Source: Methylophilus medardensis (GTDB lineage Bacteria; Pseudomonadota; Gammaproteobacteria; Burkholderiales; Methylophilaceae). Taken from it: a stretch of DNA of 64,000 nucleotides. The notes under the pieces are model-generated. The model was given only the letters and a program-made list of their open reading frames with translations, ran no database searches and was not told where the DNA came from. The stretch lies in assembly GCF_006363915.1 (NCBI RefSeq), contig NZ_CP040946.1. The stretch is one strand, 5' to 3'. Within the stretch, counting starts at the first letter, position 1. Each line of letters starts with the position of its first letter. Below, one piece after another: positions 1 to 7,119 of this stretch. Position numbers and translations under genes: made by a program.

Positions 1-2
1 AC

Positions 3-230
3 ATTGATCGGCTCACCAATGAAGAAAATGCTGCGGCAATCGCATCCGATCTTTCTTCTAAAGCTGGCCGTGTGAAGGAACAAGTGCAGCGCGAAGTCAG
101 CGATACTTATCATTCTATTAAAGATAAAACAGTGGATACTGTGCAAGAGCATCCGCTTGGCACCGTGCTGGTAGCCGCTGGCGTTGGTTTACTGATAGGA
201 TATCTGTTAGGCACCAAACGTGGTGAGTAA
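3..230 (+). CDS. DUF883 (YqjD/ElaB-type) membrane-anchored protein, 3' end only
   Basis: The gene enters from the left edge, so the start is missing; 75 codons up to TAA at 228-230 are visible. The visible part is a charged amphipathic helix followed by a C-terminal hydrophobic segment (GTVLVAAGVGLLIGYLLG) and a short basic tail. This is the layout of the YqjD/ElaB/DUF883 family, C-tail-anchored inner-membrane proteins that in E. coli bind ribosomes in stationary phase. It lies 12 bases before a YqjE-like gene, matching the usual yqjD-yqjE order. The family call is good; any ribosome role is by analogy only. Confidence 0.75.
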   Translation: MDRLTNEENAAAIASDLSSKAGRVKEQVQREVSDTYHSIKDKTVDTVQEHPLGTVLVAAGVGLLIGYLLGTKRGE

Positions 231-242
231 GCAAGGAAAGTT

Positions 243-743
243 ATGTGGTTAAACCTCTTGAAATTTGCCGCTGTTTTATTTTTAAATCGCAAAGTGAGCG
301 CTTTGAAAAGTAGTCTATTCAATTTGCGACATCATGTTGCCGATTACACAGAAGACCGTGCGCAGCAATTAAAACAGGACTTTCTGGAGGAAACCGAGCG
401 CTTGGCCACCAGCATGGTAGGCATGCTGGTGGTTTTTAGTATGTTCATTTTTACTGGGCTGCTTGGATTGATGTGGTTGTTCTCGCTGTTGTGGCAACAC
501 CCGCATCGCACACTGATTCTAGGATTGGCCATGCTGGTACCGACGATCATTGGTATACTCGCTTTTGTGGCAGTACGTGCCATCTGGCATAAAAAACCGC
601 TATTTGCGGATTCGCTGGCCATGATTAGTCAAGACTGGCAATTGTTTAGACAAGAGATGGCACCAGCCCCAGATGCAGCACCAGCACCCACTGGCGAGAC
701 AGAGGCTGCTAGTCCCGCCCCTGCACAAAAAACACCTGACTAA
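243..743 (+). CDS. Phage holin family / YqjE-like inner-membrane protein
   Basis: A 166-residue protein with an N-terminal amphipathic region, two hydrophobic segments at roughly residues 55-80 and 88-112, and a hydrophilic Ala/Pro-rich tail after about residue 135. This matches the YqjE (putative Actinobacterial holin-X/holin superfamily III) membrane proteins that follow yqjD-type genes. It starts 12 bases after the DUF883 gene behind a GGAAAG ribosome site, so the two are probably one operon. Despite the family name nothing suggests phage lysis; the role in chromosomal copies is unknown. The low-complexity C-terminus is not conserved in the family. Confidence 0.7.
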   Translation: MWLNLLKFAAVLFLNRKVSALKSSLFNLRHHVADYTEDRAQQLKQDFLEETERLATSMVGMLVVFSMFIFTGLLGLMWLFSLLWQHPHRTLILGLAMLVPTIIGILAFVAVRAIWHKKPLFADSLAMISQDWQLFRQEMAPAPDAAPAPTGETEAASPAPAQKTPD

Positions 744-761
744 CAAGTTTAAGAGAACCAC

Positions 762-1394
762 ATGAAAAGAATTCTTTTGGTAGATGATCACAGTATTGTG
801 CGTGATGGTTTACGTAACTTGATCGAACTTGAAAACGACCTGCAAGTCACCGGAGAGGCTGCTTCAGGCGCGGAAGCCATTCAATTGGTACGCAAAAATA
901 CATTTGATGCGATGGTGCTGGATATCTCCATGCCGGATAAAAACGGCGTCGATACCCTGCATGAGTTAAAGCATGTCGCACCTCAATTGCCAGTGCTGGT
1001 GCTCAGTGGTTATGCTGAAGACCAATATGCGCTTAACTTGATGCGCAATGGCTGCAAAGGCTACTTATCCAAAAATGCCGATTCAGACGAGATCATTTTA
1101 GCGATTCGCACAGTGGCGGCGGGTAAACGTTATATATCAGCCGAACTCGCGGAGTTAATGACCAACGAACTGAGCCACCCCTCTGAAAAACAGCTACATG
1201 AAACGCTGTCTGATCGGGAATTTCAGGTCTTTGTCAAACTGGCCACCGGCCAAACCCCGACCGCGATTGCAGATGAACTGTTTATTAGCATTAAAACCGT
1301 TAGCACTTACCGTAGCCGCATTTTAGAAAAGATGGCAATGAAATCAAACGCAGATTTAACCTACTATGCCATTAAATACGGTTTACTTAATTAA
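762..1394 (+). CDS. NarL/FixJ-family response regulator (receiver + LuxR-type HTH)
   Basis: 210 residues. The receiver domain (1-120) keeps the acidic pair D8-D9, phospho-acceptor D54, S82 and K104. The LuxR-type DNA-binding domain spans about 145-205 (LSDREF start, recognition helix near IKTVSTYRSR). It should be a phosphorylation-dependent transcription activator. No kinase lies next to it, so its partner is elsewhere; it follows the YqjE-like gene by 18 bases and may be co-transcribed. The nearest relatives in the window are the regulators at 37.5 and 54.8 kb, but this copy has a longer linker. Targets are unknown. Confidence 0.9.
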   Translation: MKRILLVDDHSIVRDGLRNLIELENDLQVTGEAASGAEAIQLVRKNTFDAMVLDISMPDKNGVDTLHELKHVAPQLPVLVLSGYAEDQYALNLMRNGCKGYLSKNADSDEIILAIRTVAAGKRYISAELAELMTNELSHPSEKQLHETLSDREFQVFVKLATGQTPTAIADELFISIKTVSTYRSRILEKMAMKSNADLTYYAIKYGLLN

Positions 1395-1479
1395 GCGCAG
1401 CACATCTGCTAACCCTATGTTTGCCACCGTCTATTGTCTAGATTTGTCATTATTGACACCAGTCATGGGTTAATTTGTC

Positions 1480-1860
1480 ATGTATAGACTGCTCTTGGTT
1501 GAAGATTCTGCGCTGATCCGTGACGTGATCGTTGAGATGTTGCATGACTGTGATCAGCTCGATGTGAAGGACATCGCCACCACCAGTGACGAGGCGATTG
1601 CGCTGCTTAATAGCAAACAGTACGACATGATTGTGTTGGACATTGAACTCGCCAAGGGCACGGGCTTTGATGTGGTGCGGCATACGCGCCAGCAAAGTTA
1701 TGCATTCAAAGCCCCAGATATCGTCATGTTAACCAATCATGGCAACAGCTATTACCGTAACCTCGCGCACAACATGGGCGTGGAGTATTTTTTTGATAAA
1801 TCTCTGCAGTTTGACGAATGCATGGATGTCATTCAGCAACACGCCAGCGCAGTGAGCTAG
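1480..1860 (+). CDS. Single-domain response regulator (CheY-like receiver)
   Basis: 126 residues forming only a receiver domain: E8-D9, phospho-acceptor D54 (VLDIEL), T85 and K107 are present, and there is no output domain. Such stand-alone receivers act as phosphate relays or by protein contact. It lies 85 bases after the NarL-type regulator and ends 26 bases before a small membrane protein, so a relay between the two regulators is possible but unproven. The ATG at 1480 has no strong Shine-Dalgarno sequence; the position agrees with the expected beta-1 strand at residues 3-8. Confidence 0.85.
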   Translation: MYRLLLVEDSALIRDVIVEMLHDCDQLDVKDIATTSDEAIALLNSKQYDMIVLDIELAKGTGFDVVRHTRQQSYAFKAPDIVMLTNHGNSYYRNLAHNMGVEYFFDKSLQFDECMDVIQQHASAVS

Positions 1861-1886
1861 TCACGCGCAGCTGGTCAAGGCCCCGC

Positions 1887-2369
1887 ATGAACCTCGCCAC
1901 TTGGGAACTGCTCAGTTACATCGTCACCGTCGTGGGCTTACCACTGGCCATCCTCACCTTTATGTTAGAGCAGCGTAAAGAACGCGAAAATGAAGATGAA
2001 GAGGTCTACCAACTATTGGCAGACAATTACACCGATTTTTTAAAACTGGTCATGGCCTATCCGGATCTGCAATTGCGGTCACAACGCGGCCCCATGCCGA
2101 TGACGCCAGAGCAAGAAGAGCGCAAGCTGGTGTTGTTTGAAATATTGATTTCGTTATTTGAACGTGCTTATTTGCTGACCTACGATCCGGATATGCGCGG
2201 GAAGCGCCTACGCCGCTGGATGTCGTGGGAGGACTACATGCGCGAGTGGTGCCAGCGAGAAGATTTTCGCGCATATTTGCCGCGACTGCTGGTGGGGGAG
2301 GATGCTGATTTCGTCGCACACATCACACGTATTGCACATGAAACGCACACCAACCCACATCCATCCTAG
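1887..2369 (+). CDS. Small membrane-anchored protein of unknown function
   Basis: The longest frame opens at 1818, inside the preceding gene, but ATG 1887 sits behind a ribosome site (TCAAGG, 1875-1880) and begins a sensible protein of 160 residues. It has one N-terminal membrane segment (about residues 7-24) followed by a charged stretch (EQRKERENEDEEVYQ) and a helical soluble domain rich in Arg, Trp and Tyr. This looks like the uncharacterised single-pass proteins with a cytoplasmic helical domain seen in many proteobacteria. I do not recognise a specific family. It follows the lone receiver closely and may share its transcript. Confidence 0.65.
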   Translation: MNLATWELLSYIVTVVGLPLAILTFMLEQRKERENEDEEVYQLLADNYTDFLKLVMAYPDLQLRSQRGPMPMTPEQEERKLVLFEILISLFERAYLLTYDPDMRGKRLRRWMSWEDYMREWCQREDFRAYLPRLLVGEDADFVAHITRIAHETHTNPHPS

Positions 2370-2383
2370 TCAACCAGCCCCGC

Positions 2384-3232
2384 TTATTTTTTAAGAGGAA
2401 TCAATTTAAAACCGGCTTGCTTAAATGCTTGCAACAAGCCTGTTGGACCCGCTAAATGGGCCGCACCCACCGCGATAAATACCGGATGCTGCTTGGCTTG
2501 ATCTATACTGCGTGCGGCCATCACTACATTTCGCTCATCGAGCAACTTTACGCGCATCCGCTGCCACAGGGCGGCGGGTAATACGCCACGCGTCATCGCA
2601 TCGTCCATGCTGGCCACCTGCTCGGCATCACCGCCCATATAAGCCTTAATCAATTTTTCAAAATCATTTTCTTTCTGCTTTTGACTGCGCTTGAGCACCG
2701 CACGTAGCATTTGTAACTGCTCGTCTTGACTCATGCTATCCATCACGCCAAAGTGTTCTTGTGCGCCTTCAAGACCAAGCACTTGTTTGTCCAGCTCTTC
2801 CGCTTTTGCTTTCAGTAAGAGGTCTTGTGCAAAGGGGGTTTGTGGCTTGGGTAAATCAAAAATCACCGCCAACAACCAGGGTTTCATTTTGAGCACTGCC
2901 TCACTGGGCATCACATGCATTTCAGCCAGACGCATGACTTTATCCAGTTCAGCGTCCGTTAAATACTGTTTTAAATCGCCCTGAGAAAGTTGCAGTAAGC
3001 CTGGCGGCGGCGCATCGGCCACTTCGAGCATGAAAACATCGGTATGCTTAAGCGCCTGCAACACCGCCGGTGAAAAATCTGTCACGCGGTTGTCGTCGGT
3101 ATGCATGGTGCCAAATAGATAACTCACTTGCCCGGTCGCGGATTCAAGTTGCCAAAACAGGCTTTTTTCAACCGCGAGTAGCGGCTGGCTCACTAATAAA
3201 AATATCGCGGCCAATAGCCATAACCTTCGCAT
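2384..3232 (-). CDS. TraB/GumN family exported protein
   Basis: The frame is open from 3250, but ATG 3232 has a good ribosome site (GAGAGG) six bases upstream and starts a clean signal peptide (MRRLWLLAAIFLLVSQPLLA), so I prefer it (282 residues). After the signal comes the family hallmark YLFGTMHTDD and a C-terminal VFIAVGAAHLAGPTGLL motif, both diagnostic of TraB/GumN (Tiki-like erythromycin esterase-fold) proteins. The two conserved His-containing motifs are thought to bind metal in the related Tiki proteases. Cellular role in bacteria is unclear. It is transcribed towards the small membrane gene and ends 14 bases from it. Confidence 0.85.
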   Translation of the reverse strand: MRRLWLLAAIFLLVSQPLLAVEKSLFWQLESATGQVSYLFGTMHTDDNRVTDFSPAVLQALKHTDVFMLEVADAPPPGLLQLSQGDLKQYLTDAELDKVMRLAEMHVMPSEAVLKMKPWLLAVIFDLPKPQTPFAQDLLLKAKAEELDKQVLGLEGAQEHFGVMDSMSQDEQLQMLRAVLKRSQKQKENDFEKLIKAYMGGDAEQVASMDDAMTRGVLPAALWQRMRVKLLDERNVVMAARSIDQAKQHPVFIAVGAAHLAGPTGLLQAFKQAGFKLIPLKK

Positions 3233-3296
3233 TGCATCCCTCTCGCTCATTTTGAATGGTGGTCTGACATCGTCTCACAAATCCCGGTTCCACGCA

Positions 3297-3324
3297 GCGC
3301 TTTCATCCATCAGGCAGAAAGCGC
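3297..3324. repeat. 8-bp inverted repeat in the divergent TraB/DUF2235 spacer
   Basis: The spacer 3233-3553 between the two divergent genes holds no ORF I would call. GCGCTTTC (3297-3304) and GAAAGCGC (3317-3324) form a perfect 8-bp inverted repeat with a 12-base loop. It could be an operator or a short hairpin. I see nothing else of note in the spacer. Confidence 0.4.
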
Positions 3325-3553
3325 AGCAAACAATCAATAGTTGTCACATATATGATACAGGTCTACCATAGAAGCCATTCTATCTAGCCTATGCTGAGGG
3401 AGATGACCATGCACTCGACCGATCCAGCGGTGGACACCGACCCGCATAAAACGCATTTCTTGAGACGGTCATGGATGCAGAGAATCGGGCTGTGTGGCAT
3501 GCGCATGCTATCAAAGCATTTTCCCTTCGCTGACATACCTTAGAGGCAGCATC

Positions 3554-4615
3554 ATGAGAAAAAAAGAACGGCTGATTGTATTGTTTGATGGCACATGGAA
3601 CGATCCCGAGGACCTGACCAATGTGTATCAACTCTCCACGCTCATTGAAGAAGATGACGGCGAAGTTCACCAGCGATTTTTTTATGAGCCTGGCGTTGGC
3701 ACGGCGACCGGCGATAAACTGCGCGGGGGATTATTCGGCTATGGGCTCAGTAAAAACCTATTACAAGGCTACGATTGGCTAGTAAAACATTATCAAGCGG
3801 GTGATGAAATTTGGGTATTCGGATTTAGTCGCGGCGCTTACACGGCGAGGAGCATGGTGGGCCTGATCCGCAAATGCGGCTTACTCAAAACCAGCACGCC
3901 CACCTTATTACAACGTGCAGAAACGCTATACCGTGATAAGTCAGCATCGCCCGATAGCGCCCCATGCATGGCATTCAGGCAACACTACAGCCACGATGTG
4001 CGCATCCATTTTCTCGGCGTATGGGATACCGTCGGCGCCTTAGGCATTCCCGGCACCATGATTTCAGAGCATGGGTTTTATGCCTGGCATGACACTGAAT
4101 TATCCAAAATCGTCTCTTATGCCTATCACGCCATGGCGATCGATGAACATCGTGAAGCCTATGAAGTAGCGATGTGGACTAATGAGGATGGCAAACAAAA
4201 GGCAGAAAATGTAGCCGTTGAGCAGCGCTGGTTTATCGGCGCCCATGCCAATGTCGGCGGTGGCTATGGCAAAGACCCATTAGCCGGGATCGCATTGGCC
4301 TGGATGCTGGCCAAAGCGCAAGCAGCCCAGTTAAAGCTCAAACCTTACACAGTCGCTGATCGCGCCTATTTAACCGCCCCGACCGATTCATTTAAAGCTT
4401 TTGCTTATGGTTTGTATGGTTGGTTCAAGGGCATCTTTAACCCGGGAGATGGCCGCTTTTATCGGCCGTATAGCGTCAAACAGGGGGCGCGTAAAGCGGT
4501 CAATGTGAGCGTAGATTCGTCAGTCATCGCCAAATGGCAAGCGCAATCGGACTACCGCCCGCCCACATTAATCAAAGCTGGCATCGACCCAAGCAATATG
4601 ACGAACCCACCTTGA
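3554..4615 (+). CDS. DUF2235 (Tle1-like) alpha/beta hydrolase
   Basis: ATG 3554 follows an AGAGGCAGC ribosome site; the open frame back to 3494 reads through that site and is unlikely to be used. The 353-residue protein begins with the DUF2235 signature IVLFDGTWND (about 8-17), carries the lipase nucleophile motif G-F-S-R-G with Ser at about residue 92, then FLGVWDTVGALG and a late Asp/His region (IGAHANVGGGYG). DUF2235 includes the Tle1 phospholipase effectors of type VI secretion. No VgrG, PAAR or immunity-like gene lies next to it, so a housekeeping or stand-alone hydrolase is equally likely. No signal peptide. Confidence 0.8.
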   Translation: MRKKERLIVLFDGTWNDPEDLTNVYQLSTLIEEDDGEVHQRFFYEPGVGTATGDKLRGGLFGYGLSKNLLQGYDWLVKHYQAGDEIWVFGFSRGAYTARSMVGLIRKCGLLKTSTPTLLQRAETLYRDKSASPDSAPCMAFRQHYSHDVRIHFLGVWDTVGALGIPGTMISEHGFYAWHDTELSKIVSYAYHAMAIDEHREAYEVAMWTNEDGKQKAENVAVEQRWFIGAHANVGGGYGKDPLAGIALAWMLAKAQAAQLKLKPYTVADRAYLTAPTDSFKAFAYGLYGWFKGIFNPGDGRFYRPYSVKQGARKAVNVSVDSSVIAKWQAQSDYRPPTLIKAGIDPSNMTNPP

Positions 4616-4626
4616 CTGCGGGCACG

Positions 4627-6834
4627 CTAATGTTTTTTGCGTGGTGCCGAGAGCTTTTTCGGGCTGGCAAAGCTTTTTGTCTGGTTAAAGCCTTTAGGCA
4701 TCGGTTTTGCCTGAAAACGACTACCGTCTGATTGCACAATTTGTGGCAACACTGCAGGCTGATACGCAGGCACCAAATGCTTTTTACCGTTTCCAATTAA
4801 ATCCGCACGCCCCATTTTCTTAAGTGCCTCGCGCAAGATCGGCCAGTTTTGCGGATCATGGTAGCGAATAAATGCTTTATGCAATTTACGAATGGTGCCA
4901 GTTTTAGCGACAGGCACCGTCTCAGAATCAGGGGTAACTTTGCGCAAAGGGTTCTTGCCACTGTGATACATGGCGGTCGCCATCGCCATGGGCGTTGGTG
5001 TAAAGGTTTGCACCTGATCCAAACGGAAGTCGTTGCGTTTCAACCACAGCGCCAGATTGACCATGTCTTCATCGGTCGTGCCCGGATGGGCTGCGATAAA
5101 GTAAGGAATCAAATACTGTTTTTTGCCTGCTTCGGCGCTAAACTTTTCAAACATGCGTTTGAATTCATCATACGCGCCCATGCCGGGCTTCATCATTTTG
5201 CTGAGCACATTTTCTTCAGAGTGCTCAGGGGCGATTTTTAAATAGCCACCCACGTGATGCTGTACCAATTCTTTGACATATTCAGGGGATTTCACGGCTA
5301 AGTCATAGCGCAGGCCAGAGCCAATCAAAATCTTTTTCACCCCCCGCAAATTGCGCGCTTTGCGATACAGCTGAATCAAAGACGAATGATCAGTATTTAA
5401 GTTTTCGCAGACGCCGGGGTAAACGCAAGATAACTTGCGGCAGTTTTTTTCAATCTGTTCCGATTTGCAGGACAAGCGGTACATATTAGCGGTTGGGCCA
5501 CCAAGATCCGAGATCACCCCAGTAAAACCGTCTACTTTATCGCGGATTTCTTCGATCTCACGCAAAATAGAATCTTCAGAGCGACTTTGGATAATGCGGC
5601 CTTCATGCTCGGTAATCGAGCAGAAGGTACAGCCGCCAAAGCAGCCACGCATGATATTGACCGAGAAACGAATCATGTCCCAGGCCGGTATTTTGGCATC
5701 GCCATAAGCCGGGTGTGGCTTGCGCGCATAAGGCAAATCGTACACGTAGTCCATTTCTTTGGTACTCAGCGGAATCGGCGGCGCATTCAGCCATACCTCA
5801 CGCTGTCCGTGTCTCTGCACCAACGCCCGTGCATTGCCGGGGTTTGCCTCTAAGTGCAATACGCGCGAGGCGTGGGCATACATGACTGGGTCATCCACTA
5901 CCTCTTCAAACGCAGGCATGCGAATCACCTGGCGTTCACGCGGCACCTTAGCCGCCTTGAGCGGCAACGGCAGGCTAATGGTGGGCGCGACTGCGGCAGG
6001 GTCAGTGCTGTTGCTTTCAGTCGCGCAACTGGCATCGGCCTTGCCCATTTTCATGGCGTAGGGATCTTCATGCTGTTCAACGACCCCGGGACGATCTAAC
6101 CGGGTAGAGGGAACCTCGACAAAATCAGCAGGGAGTGTTTTGCGAACAAACGCCGTGCCACGAATATCCTGGATATCTTGGATCGGCTCACCGCGAGCAA
6201 TGCGATGGCTGAGCTCCACAATGGCGCGCTCGGCATTGCCATAAAGCAGTAAATCGGCTTTAGAATCAATCAAGATAGACCGACGCACTTTGTCCGACCA
6301 GTAGTCATAATGCGCAATTCGTCGCAAGCTCGCTTCAATACTGCCAATCACTAACGGCACGTCTGAATAGGCTTCTTTACAACGCTGCGAGTAGACCAGC
6401 ACCGCGCGATCAGGGCGTCGATTGGCTTCGGCATTGGGGGTATACGCATCATCGGAGCGAATTTTACGATCAGCGGTGTAACGATTGACCATGCTGTCCA
6501 TGTTGCCTGCCGTCACCCCAAAATAAAGGTTGGGTTTACCCAACACCTTAAATGGGGAGGCAGATTGCCAATCGGGTTGCGCAATGATGCCCACCCGAAA
6601 GCCCTGCGCCTCGAGTAATCGGCCGATCAACGCTGCACCGAAACTAGGGTGATCAATGTAGGCATCGCCGCTCACCAGGATAATGTCGCAACTATCCCAT
6701 CCAAGCGCATCCATTTCAGCCCGGCTCATCGGCAGCATGGGCGCCGTGCCGAAGCGCTTGGCCCAATAAGGACGATAGCTGTTAACAGGTTTGGCAGTAA
6801 GGGAGGTGTAAATTTCCACGCGAATGACCAGCAA
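4627..6834 (-). CDS. ygiQ: YgiQ family radical SAM protein
   Basis: 735 residues, the usual length. N-terminal YgiQ domain (YRPYWAKRFGTAPMLPMSR..., GDAYIDHPSFG) followed by a radical SAM domain whose iron-sulfur cysteines are C398, C402 and C405 (RGCFGGCTFC), and a basic C-terminal tail rich in Lys/Pro. The reaction is unknown, although the family is nearly universal in Proteobacteria. The frame opens with TTG at 6834, and GTG at 6819 is an alternative; neither has a strong ribosome site. The region around residues 265-300 (Ser/Thr/Ala-rich) is an insertion of low complexity relative to E. coli YgiQ. Stop codons of this and the convergent DUF2235 gene are 11 bases apart. Confidence 0.93.
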   Translation of the reverse strand: MLVIRVEIYTSLTAKPVNSYRPYWAKRFGTAPMLPMSRAEMDALGWDSCDIILVSGDAYIDHPSFGAALIGRLLEAQGFRVGIIAQPDWQSASPFKVLGKPNLYFGVTAGNMDSMVNRYTADRKIRSDDAYTPNAEANRRPDRAVLVYSQRCKEAYSDVPLVIGSIEASLRRIAHYDYWSDKVRRSILIDSKADLLLYGNAERAIVELSHRIARGEPIQDIQDIRGTAFVRKTLPADFVEVPSTRLDRPGVVEQHEDPYAMKMGKADASCATESNSTDPAAVAPTISLPLPLKAAKVPRERQVIRMPAFEEVVDDPVMYAHASRVLHLEANPGNARALVQRHGQREVWLNAPPIPLSTKEMDYVYDLPYARKPHPAYGDAKIPAWDMIRFSVNIMRGCFGGCTFCSITEHEGRIIQSRSEDSILREIEEIRDKVDGFTGVISDLGGPTANMYRLSCKSEQIEKNCRKLSCVYPGVCENLNTDHSSLIQLYRKARNLRGVKKILIGSGLRYDLAVKSPEYVKELVQHHVGGYLKIAPEHSEENVLSKMMKPGMGAYDEFKRMFEKFSAEAGKKQYLIPYFIAAHPGTTDEDMVNLALWLKRNDFRLDQVQTFTPTPMAMATAMYHSGKNPLRKVTPDSETVPVAKTGTIRKLHKAFIRYHDPQNWPILREALKKMGRADLIGNGKKHLVPAYQPAVLPQIVQSDGSRFQAKPMPKGFNQTKSFASPKKLSAPRKKH

Positions 6835-7119
6835 TGCTTAAGAGTTGGGCATTTTACGCGTTAATCGATTGATTTGAAATCATTTTTCTATATAAATCTG
6901 AGTAGCTGACGGCATCCTACAGCCGCGTCGCCACCGCTTACAAAGTTGCTTAAAAAGAATATCAGGGCTCGCACAAATACGACCTAGGCCCAGAAGACCA
7001 TAGCATCGCGCAAAGTATGCATGCGCGACCGATTGTTTTTTGATTGCGGACCGCTTAAAAGCGATGTATAACCGTGTTATGCATGGGGTGTCTTGTCTCT
7101 AATAATTATTAAATCGACT

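Noticed and set aside
243..743. Prophage lysis gene (holin)
   Set aside because: The family name is holin-like, but it follows a YqjD-type gene as in ordinary chromosomes and no phage gene is nearby.
3554..4615. Type VI secretion effector
   Set aside because: DUF2235 includes Tle1 effectors, but no VgrG, PAAR, adaptor or immunity gene is adjacent, so I kept only the hydrolase call.
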